A stretch of DNA of 64,000 nucleotides from Marmoricola sp. (GTDB lineage: Bacteria; Actinomycetota; Actinomycetes; Propionibacteriales; Nocardioidaceae): positions 1 through 64,000 of the forward strand of contig JAOPXK010000110.1 of assembly GCA_025965195.1 (NCBI GenBank), given 5' to 3'. This document shows positions 58,429-64,000 of this stretch, in pieces (positions within the stretch are counted from its first letter, which is position 1; each line of letters starts with the position of its first letter). Position numbers and translations under genes: made by a program. Below the pieces are notes generated by a model. The model searched no databases and was not told where the DNA came from. It worked only from the letters and a program-made list of their open reading frames with translations.

Positions 58429-61400
58429 TCAGTCCAGGACGAGCACGAGGTCTCCGCCTTCGACGGAGCGGGGCGCGGTGACGGCGAGCCGGGCCACGGT
58501 GCCGGCGCGTGGGGCGGTGATCGAGGCCTCCATCTTCATCGCTTCGATGGTGGCGACGACGGCGCCCGTCTCGACCTGGTCGCCCTCGGCCACCTGCGGG
58601 GTGACGACGCCGTCGAACGGCGCGGCGACGTGACCGGTGTTGTCCGGGTCGGCCTTCTCGGCGGCCGCGACATCGGCATCGACGGAGAGGTCGCGGACGG
58701 TGACGGGACGCAGTTGGCCGTTCATGGTGATCATCGCGGTGCGGTAGCCGCGCTCGTCGGGCTCGCCGATCGCTTGCAGTCCGATGATCAGCAGCTTGGC
58801 CTCGTCGAGCTCGACCACGTGCTCCTCGCCGGGCCGGAGCCCGTAGAGGTACTCCATCGTGGGCAGCACCGAGAGGTCGCCGTACGTCGCTCGGGAGTCG
58901 CGGAAGGCCTTGGTCGGCCCGGGGAAGAGGAGATCGTTCAACGTCGCCTGGCGGCTGGTGCCGGCCAGACCCTCGGCCTGCTCCGGGGTCAGCTCGCCGA
59001 CGGGCGCCTTCCACCTGCGGCCGTCGAGGGCCTTGGTCCGGAAGGGCTCGGGCCATCCGCCGGGTGGGTCGCCGAGCTCTCCGGAGAGGAAGCCGATGAC
59101 CGAGTCGGGGATGTCGAACTTCGACGGATCGTCGGCGAACTCCTTCGGATCGGCGCCGACCGCGACGAGGTGCAGGGCCAGATCGCCGACCACCTTGGAC
59201 GACGGGGTCACCTTCACGATGTTGCCGAGGATGTCGTTGGCCGCGGCGTACATGTCCTCGATCTGCTCGAACTTCTCCCCTAGCCCGAGGGCGATCGCCT
59301 GCTGGCGCAGGTTGGAGAGCTGGCCGCCGGGAATCTCGTGGACGTACACGCGACCGGTCGGGGAGGGCAGGCCGGACTCGAACGGCGCGTAGACCCGGCG
59401 GGTGGCCTCCCAGTAGGGCTCGAGGGCGCAGACGGCTTCCAGGGAGAGTCCGGTCTCGCGGTCGGAGTGGTCCGTGGTGGCGACCAGCGCGGACAGGGGT
59501 GGCTGCGATGTCGTGCCCGCCATCGACGCGCAGGCCGCATCGACCGCGTCGACGCCGGCGTCGATGGCGGCAAGGTACGTCGCCAGCTGACCGCCCGGAG
59601 TGTCGTGGGTGTGCAGGTGCACCGGCAGGTCGAACTCGTTGCGCAGCGCGGTCACCAGCGTCCGCGCGGCCGGTGCCCGGAGCAGCCCGGCCATGTCCTT
59701 GATCGCGATGATGTGCGCGCCGGCATCGACGATCTGCTCGGCGAGCCGCAGGTAGTAGTCGAGCGTGTAGAGCTTCTCGCCGGGGTTCGACAGGTCGCCG
59801 GTGTAGCAGAGCGCGACCTCGGCGATGGTCGTCCCGGTGCTCCGGACTGCCGCGATCGCCGGACGCATCTGCTCGACGTCGTTGAGGGCATCGAAGATCC
59901 GGAAGATGTCGATGCCGGTTGCTGCGGCTTCCTCGACGAAGGCATTGGTGACCTCGGTCGGGTACGGCGTGTAGCCGACGGTGTTGCGGCCGCGGAGCAG
60001 CATCTGCAGGCAGATGTTCGGAATCGCCTGTCGCAGCTGGGCAAGCCGCTCCCAGGGGTCCTCGTTGAGGAACCGGAGCGCCACGTCGTACGTCGCACCG
60101 CCCCACGCCTCGACGCTGAGCAGCTCCGGCGTGGTCCGGGCGACGTGACCGGCGACGAGAAGCAGGTCGCGGGTGCGGACCCGGGTGGCGAGCAGCGACT
60201 GGTGGGCGTCGCGGAAGGTGGTGTCGGTGACCCCGACGTTGGTCTGGGCGCGCAGCAGCCGGGCGAACTCCTCGGGACCGGCGCGCAGCAACAGCTGACG
60301 CGACCCGTCCGGTGCGGCCGTCGTCAGGTCGATGGCCGGCAACTTGGTCGCAGGGTCGATGGAGACGGGTGCCTCACCGTTCGGCTGGTTGACGGTCGTC
60401 TCGGCGAGCCAGGTCAGCAGCCTGCTGCCGCGGTCACGGCCCGGCTTGGCGTTGAGGAGGTGCGGGTGGTCCTCGATGAACGACGTGGTGACGTTCCCGG
60501 CCGCGAAGTCCGGATCTGCCAGCACTGCCTCGAGAAACGCGATGTTCGTGGCCACACCGCGGATCCGGAACTCCTGCAACGCCCGACGGGCTTTCTGCAC
60601 GGCCTTCTCGAAGGTGATGCCGCGACAGGTCAGCTTCGCGAGCATCGAGTCGAAGTGCGCGGAGACCTCCGCCCCGTTGTACGTCGTACCGCCATCGAGC
60701 CGGACACCCGCGCCGCCCGGCGAGCGGTACGTCGCGATCCGGCCGGTGTCGGGCCGGAACCCGTTGGCCGGGTCCTCGGTCGTGATCCGGCACTGCAAGG
60801 CAGAGCCCCGCAACGTGATGGTGTCCTGCGCGAGGCCGAGATCGGCCAGCGTCTCGCCGGCAGCGATCCGCATCTGCGACTGGACCAGGTCGACGTCGGT
60901 GACCTCTTCGGTCACGGTGTGCTCGACCTGGATGCGCGGGTTCATCTCGATGAAGACGTACTCACCGGCCGGGTTCAACAAGAACTCGACCGTGCCCGCG
61001 TTGCGGTAGTTGATCGACTTCGCGAACTTCACCGCGTCCGCACACATCCGGTCCCGCAGCTCCGGGTCGAGGTTCGGCGCCGGCGCGATCTCGACAACCT
61101 TCTGGTGGCGTCGCTGGACCGAGCAGTCGCGCTCGAAGAGGTGGATCACGTTGCCGTGCCCATCGGCCAGGATCTGTACCTCGATGTGCCGCGGGTCGAC
61201 CACCGCCTCCTCGATGAAGATCTCCCGGTCACCGAACGCGGCCTCGGCCTCGCGCATGCAGGTCTCGATCGCGTCCCGCAGCACGTTCTGCTGGTCGAGC
61301 CCGGTCGAGACCTCGTCCACCCGCCGCATGCCTCGTCCGCCACCACCGGCAACCGCCTTGACGAACAACGGGTAGCGCAACGAGTCCGCGGACGAGACCA

Positions 61401-61830
61401 GCTCGTCGACGTCCGTGGTCGGCGGCACCGAGTTCAGCACCGGCACCCCGGCCGCCTTCGCCGCGGCGATCGCCCGGGCCTTGTTGCCGGTCAGCTCCAG
61501 GACCTCGGCAGTCGGCCCGATGAACGTGATGCCCGCGTTGGCGCACGCCTCGGCAAGCGTCGGGTTCTCCGACAGGAACCCGTAGCCCGGGTAGACCGCG
61601 TCCGCGCCGGCACGTACGGCGGTCTCGACGATCGCGTCGGCGTCGAGATAGGCCCGCACCGGGTGCCCGCGCTCGCCGATCTCGTAGGCCTCGTCGGCCT
61701 TCATCCGGTGCGACGACCAGCGGTCCTCATAGGGAAAGACAGCGACCGTACGGGCGCCGATCTCCATCGCGGCACGGAAGGCCCGGATGGCGATCTCGCC
61801 ACGGTTGGCAACCAGGATCTTGGCGAACAT
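58429..61830 (-). CDS. pyc: Pyruvate carboxylase
   Basis: Pyc (1133 aa) makes oxaloacetate from pyruvate, ATP and bicarbonate. The biotin-carboxylase domain (about 1-450) has KILVANRGEIAIRAFRAA, VKAVAGGGGRGMR and EMNPRIQVEHTVTEEVTDVDL; the carboxyltransferase barrel (about 530-1000) has TTFRDAHQSLLATR, YTGDLSNPGEKLYTLDYYL and IKDMAGLLRAPAA; the C-terminal biotin domain has EAMKME with Lys1099. ATG 61830 has TAGGGT seven bases upstream. EVSTGLDQ, at about residues 173-180, is encoded by a dispersed repeat copy and looks inserted relative to the family. Confidence 0.96.
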   Translation of the reverse strand: MFAKILVANRGEIAIRAFRAAMEIGARTVAVFPYEDRWSSHRMKADEAYEIGERGHPVRAYLDADAIVETAVRAGADAVYPGYGFLSENPTLAEACANAGITFIGPTAEVLELTGNKARAIAAAKAAGVPVLNSVPPTTDVDELVSSADSLRYPLFVKAVAGGGGRGMRRVDEVSTGLDQQNVLRDAIETCMREAEAAFGDREIFIEEAVVDPRHIEVQILADGHGNVIHLFERDCSVQRRHQKVVEIAPAPNLDPELRDRMCADAVKFAKSINYRNAGTVEFLLNPAGEYVFIEMNPRIQVEHTVTEEVTDVDLVQSQMRIAAGETLADLGLAQDTITLRGSALQCRITTEDPANGFRPDTGRIATYRSPGGAGVRLDGGTTYNGAEVSAHFDSMLAKLTCRGITFEKAVQKARRALQEFRIRGVATNIAFLEAVLADPDFAAGNVTTSFIEDHPHLLNAKPGRDRGSRLLTWLAETTVNQPNGEAPVSIDPATKLPAIDLTTAAPDGSRQLLLRAGPEEFARLLRAQTNVGVTDTTFRDAHQSLLATRVRTRDLLLVAGHVARTTPELLSVEAWGGATYDVALRFLNEDPWERLAQLRQAIPNICLQMLLRGRNTVGYTPYPTEVTNAFVEEAAATGIDIFRIFDALNDVEQMRPAIAAVRSTGTTIAEVALCYTGDLSNPGEKLYTLDYYLRLAEQIVDAGAHIIAIKDMAGLLRAPAARTLVTALRNEFDLPVHLHTHDTPGGQLATYLAAIDAGVDAVDAACASMAGTTSQPPLSALVATTDHSDRETGLSLEAVCALEPYWEATRRVYAPFESGLPSPTGRVYVHEIPGGQLSNLRQQAIALGLGEKFEQIEDMYAAANDILGNIVKVTPSSKVVGDLALHLVAVGADPKEFADDPSKFDIPDSVIGFLSGELGDPPGGWPEPFRTKALDGRRWKAPVGELTPEQAEGLAGTSRQATLNDLLFPGPTKAFRDSRATYGDLSVLPTMEYLYGLRPGEEHVVELDEAKLLIIGLQAIGEPDERGYRTAMITMNGQLRPVTVRDLSVDADVAAAEKADPDNTGHVAAPFDGVVTPQVAEGDQVETGAVVATIEAMKMEASITAPRAGTVARLAVTAPRSVEGGDLVLVLD
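61292..61311 (+). repeat. Dispersed palindromic repeat, copy 7 (inside pyc)
   Basis: GGTCGAGCCCGGTCGAGACC, one mismatch from copy 4, read on the minus strand as VSTGLD within the biotin-carboxylase domain of pyc, next to the glycine-rich ATP loop. Confidence 0.65.
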
Positions 61831-61837
61831 GCCGCCG

Positions 61838-61843
61838 ACCCTA
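61838..61843 (-). promoter_or_regulatory. -10 box TAGGGT of a leaderless pyc promoter
   Basis: On the minus strand TAGGGT ends seven bases before ATG 61830, in the 48-base gap after the TetR gene, so pyc can be transcribed apart from its regulator-like neighbour. Confidence 0.55.
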
Positions 61844-61878
61844 CTGGTCCGCGGCGCCGGGAACGAAGGGCCGAATGG

Positions 61879-62529
61879 TCAGCTGAGGGCTTCCGCGGCG
61901 CGCGGGTCGGGGTGCTGGGTGATGATCAGCCGGGCCAGCATCTTCAGGGTCCGGTCGTCCCGCGCGGGATCGGGCAGCACCAGCGCCAGACCCGCCTCGG
62001 CATCGAAGTAGTTGACCGCGATGCCCAGGATGCTGAGGAAGTCGTCCTTCGAGGAGAACAGCTCACCGGCGAAACCCGAGGCCGCCTTCGCCTGCCGCCG
62101 GCTCAGCTCCTCCAGCGCTGGTCCGAGCTCCACGCGCAGCTCCTCGTCGGTCCGGGCTGCGCCGATCAGCTCCTGCCAGACCAGGTTCGACCTCCCCCGG
62201 GCGACCGCACGGACCTGCTTCAGCGCCTCGAGCAGGGAGGCGGGAGTTGCCTCGATCTCGGTGAACCGGACGGCGAACTCCGAGATCTGGTTCTCCGAGA
62301 TCCGCAGCGCGGTCGCGACCAGGATTGCCTTGCGGGTGGGGAAGTGCCGGAACAGCGCGCCCTGGCTCAGGCGGGCTCTCGAACAGATCTCCTGGACCGT
62401 CGTTCCCGCGTAGCCGAGCTCATGGACGGCGTCGGCGGCGGCGTCGAGGAGCCGGGTGATGGTCTCGGCCCGGCGTTGTTGCTGGGTACGTCGGGCAGGG
62501 GCGGAGTTGCCTTGAGGGGAGGCGCTCAT
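61879..62529 (-). CDS. TetR-family transcriptional regulator
   Basis: A 216-residue TetR protein. The DNA-binding domain (about 15-65) reads TITRLLDAAADAVHELGYAGTTVQEICSRARLSQGALFRHFPTRKAILVA; the rest is a helical ligand domain with no recognised ligand. ATG 62529 is chosen; the upstream open frame is non-conserved. It lies just before pyc on the same strand, so control of pyc or of the acyl-CoA carboxylase upstream is possible but unproven. Confidence 0.9.
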   Translation of the reverse strand: MSASPQGNSAPARRTQQQRRAETITRLLDAAADAVHELGYAGTTVQEICSRARLSQGALFRHFPTRKAILVATALRISENQISEFAVRFTEIEATPASLLEALKQVRAVARGRSNLVWQELIGAARTDEELRVELGPALEELSRRQAKAASGFAGELFSSKDDFLSILGIAVNYFDAEAGLALVLPDPARDDRTLKMLARLIITQHPDPRAAEALS

Positions 62530-62737
62530 CGGCCCATCATGGCAGCCGCGGACCCGCCGGAAATGTCGGCAATTGTCGTAGGAATTGTTTTTAGAGAGCG
62601 TCTGCTCGCCAAATATTGACGACGTCACCGGGCCTCTGTCATGGTTGCCGTGAGTCGCCAGCGGCAGTGAGGGCTGCCATCTCTCGATTGGCGACTGCGC
62701 CGCATCCGGATTCGTCCGGAAACTGGTAGGGAGACGA

Positions 62738-62772
62738 CGAGGCCGTCCCGAGTTCAACTCGGGGCGGCCTCG
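62738..62772 (-). terminator. GC-rich hairpin downstream of the acyl-CoA carboxylase gene
   Basis: Outer arms GAGGCCG and CGGCCTC pair, and an inner CCCGAGTT/AACTCGGG dyad extends the stem with one bulge. It lies about 75 bases after the carboxylase stop. Without a T-run, factor-assisted termination is more likely. Confidence 0.55.
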
Positions 62773-62825
62773 ACGGTTTCTCCGGCAATCGCACCGCGTT
62801 CTCCGGGTGATCGAGCTGGTCTTCC

Positions 62826-62845
62826 GGTGATCGAGCTTGTCGAGA
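62826..62845 (+). repeat. Dispersed palindromic repeat, copy 8 (intergenic)
   Basis: Variant GGTGATCGAGCTTGTCGAGA directly after the carboxylase stop, with a half copy (GTGATCGAGCTGG) 20 bases to the left. Confidence 0.75.
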
Positions 62846-62846
62846 T

Positions 62847-64000
62847 TCAGTCCTTGATCTCGCAGATGACCTCGCCGTTGCCGACGGTCGCGCCGACCTC
62901 GGCGCTCAGGCCGGTGACGGTGCCGGCCTTGTGCGCCTTGAGGGGCTGCTCCATCTTCATCGCCTCGAGCACCACGATCACGTCACCCTCGGCAACGGTC
63001 GCGCCCTCCTCGACGGCCACCTTGACGATGGTCCCCTGCATCGGGCTCGCCACGGCATCGCCTGAGGCAGCCGCGCCGGCCTTCTTGCCGGCGGCACGCT
63101 TCGGCTTCTTGCCGCCGGTCGAGCCTGTCGAGGCCACCCCGCCGATACCCGCCATACCGGCAGGAAGGACGACCTCGATGCGCTTGCCACCGACCTCGAC
63201 GGTCAGCTTCTGCCGCTCGCCGGGCTCCTCGGCTTCGGCATTCTCACCGCCGTACGGGGTGATCTGGTTGTCGAAGTCGGTCTCGATCCACGAGGTGTAG
63301 ATGTGGAAGGTCTCGCCGTCTCCGATGTACGCCGGGTCGTCCACGACCGCCGCGTGGAACGGGATCACGGTCGGCATCCCGTCGACGTCGAACTCGGCGA
63401 GCGCACGCCGCGACCGTTCGAGTGCCTGGGTGCGGTCACGGCCGGTGACGATCAGCTTGGCGACGAGCGAGTCGAAGTTGCCGGGGATCGTCTCCCCGGC
63501 GACGTAGCCGCCGTCCACGCGGACACCCGGGCCCGAAGGCGGGTTCCAGACGGTCAGGGTCCCGGGGGCCGGCATGAAGTTGCGGCCGCCGTCCTCGGCG
63601 TTGATCCGGAACTCGATCGAGTGGCCACGGATCTCCGGGTCGTCGTAACCGAGCTCCTCGCCGGCGGCGATGCGGAACATCTCGCGGACCAGGTCGATGC
63701 CGGTGACCTCCTCGGAGACCGGGTGCTCGACCTGGAGGCGGGTGTTGACCTCCAGGAAGGAGATGACACCGTCCTGGCCGACCAGGAACTCGCAGGTGCC
63801 GGCGCCGACGTATCCGGCTTCCTTGAGGATCGCCTTGGAGGAGGTGTAGAGCGTGTCCATCTGCTCGTCGGTCAGGAAGGGCGCGGGCGCCTCCTCGACG
63901 AGCTTCTGGTGCCGGCGCTGCAGCGAGCAGTCGCGGGTCGAGACGACGACGACGTTGCCGTGCTGGTCGGCGAGGCACTGGGTCTCGACGTGGCGAGGCT
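62847..64000 (-). CDS. Acetyl/propionyl-CoA carboxylase biotin-containing alpha subunit, 3' part (runs off the window)
   Basis: About 384 C-terminal codons of a biotin carboxylase-carrier protein fusion (AccA3 type). The visible part starts in the carboxylase domain ([49 protein letters not shown]) and ends in a biotin domain with EAMKMEQ. It carboxylates biotin for acetyl-, propionyl- or longer acyl-CoA carboxylases; propionyl-CoA would feed mutA-mutB. The linker [23 protein letters not shown] contains a repeat-encoded VASTGSTG segment. The gene continues past the right edge; the frame remains open through the ATG at 63860, which is internal. Confidence 0.93.
   Translation of the reverse strand, partial: PRHVETQCLADQHGNVVVVSTRDCSLQRRHQKLVEEAPAPFLTDEQMDTLYTSSKAILKEAGYVGAGTCEFLVGQDGVISFLEVNTRLQVEHPVSEEVTGIDLVREMFRIAAGEELGYDDPEIRGHSIEFRINAEDGGRNFMPAPGTLTVWNPPSGPGVRVDGGYVAGETIPGNFDSLVAKLIVTGRDRTQALERSRRALAEFDVDGMPTVIPFHAAVVDDPAYIGDGETFHIYTSWIETDFDNQITPYGGENAEAEEPGERQKLTVEVGGKRIEVVLPAGMAGIGGVASTGSTGGKKPKRAAGKKAGAAASGDAVASPMQGTIVKVAVEEGATVAEGDVIVVLEAMKMEQPLKAHKAGTVTGLSAEVGATVGNGEVICEIKD
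63117..63138 (+). repeat. Dispersed palindromic repeat, copy 9 (acyl-CoA carboxylase linker)
   Basis: GGTCGAGCCTGTCGAGGCC followed by ACC, read on the minus strand as VASTGST in the flexible linker before the biotin domain. Confidence 0.75.

Larger units (their letters stand above)
62530..62846. other. 317-base gene-free interval with hairpins and repeat
   Basis: No gene is visible. From the carboxylase side it holds: a dispersed repeat copy (62826-62845) and half copy; a strong hairpin at 62738-62772 (arms GAGGCCG/CGGCCTC with an inner CCCGAG dyad), probably the carboxylase terminator though lacking a U-run; a second dyad (AGTCGCCA/TGGCGACT, about 62651-62697, with inner GGCAG/CTGCC); and TGACG-A-CGTCA (62615-62625), a possible TetR operator. 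CATGAT six bases before the TetR ATG may be its -10 box. Confidence 0.6.

Noticed and set aside
59338-62619. 1093-codon plus-strand open frame opposite pyc and tetR
   Set aside because: Composition is Arg/Gly/Asp/Val-rich with no recognisable domain; it mirrors pyruvate carboxylase, whose motifs are complete. It is a GC-rich antisense shadow.

Overview
The window is high-GC actinobacterial chromosome. The inference rests on GC-rich codon usage, many GTG starts, TANNNT -10 boxes placed 6-7 bases before start codons (leaderless genes), and a gene set (cdd, deoA, add, PNP, PmmB-like mutase, LpdA-type flavoprotein, succinate dehydrogenases) that recalls the M. tuberculosis Rv3303c-Rv3319 neighbourhood. 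A Nocardioides-like member of the Propionibacteriales is my best guess; the sequence does not prove it. I see no rRNA, tRNA, CRISPR, prophage or insertion sequence.

Layout. 1-4.8 kb: kdpFABC and the start of kdpD (potassium uptake), all on the minus strand, with a KdpE-like direct-repeat operator upstream. 4.9-10.1 kb: tandem-GNAT protein, VOC protein, short-chain dehydrogenase, trpS, 2H phosphoesterase, secreted CAP protein. 10.2-17.4 kb: two different succinate dehydrogenases transcribed divergently from a 169-base region; one has a haem-type cytochrome b anchor, the other a Cys/His-rich anchor of the mycobacterial Sdh1 type. 17.4-24.9 kb: GT4-like glycosyltransferase, then methylmalonyl-CoA mutase mutA-mutB with chaperone meaB and an M20 amidohydrolase. 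25-33.6 kb: nucleoside ABC importer (lipoprotein, double ATPase, two permeases) fused operonically to cdd and deoA, then a MaoC hydratase and adenosine deaminase. 33.6-38.7 kb: organosulfur operon (ssuC-ssuB-ssuA-sulfatase). 38.7-42.7 kb: uridine-kinase-like protein, a truncated aldehyde dehydrogenase, a full aldehyde dehydrogenase and deoC. 42.7-49.3 kb: membrane protein, secreted phosphoesterase, efeO-efeB iron/peroxidase pair under a likely iron-box promoter, and a phosphosugar mutase. 49.4-54.4 kb: LLM flavin enzyme, SRPBCC protein, aldo/keto reductase with its MerR regulator, epimerase, purine nucleoside phosphorylase, gamma-glutamylcyclotransferase-like protein. 54.5-64 kb: LpdA-like quinone reductase, SpoIID/LGFP secreted protein, LprG-like lipoprotein, pyruvate carboxylase, TetR regulator, and the 3' part of an acyl-CoA carboxylase biotin subunit.

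The metabolic logic is coherent. Imported nucleosides are deaminated and phosphorolysed (cdd, add, deoA, PNP), the pentose phosphate is isomerised and cleaved (mutase, deoC), and the aldehyde is oxidised (aldehyde dehydrogenases). Propionyl units enter through the acyl-CoA carboxylase and methylmalonyl-CoA mutase to succinyl-CoA, and succinate is oxidised by either dehydrogenase; pyruvate carboxylase refills oxaloacetate.

The least ordinary signals are non-genic. (1) A dispersed near-palindrome (core GGTCGAGCYTGTCGAGACC) occurs nine times, eight in one orientation, six inside genes where it is translated. (2) A second repeat (CCGACCCGGCAGAAGTTCAC) forms a hairpin array and recurs in an epimerase gene. 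(3) At three junctions the TAG stop of one gene is also the first half of the next gene's -10 box. (4) A MerR-type operator/promoter is duplicated with identical geometry in front of merR and its aldo/keto reductase neighbour.
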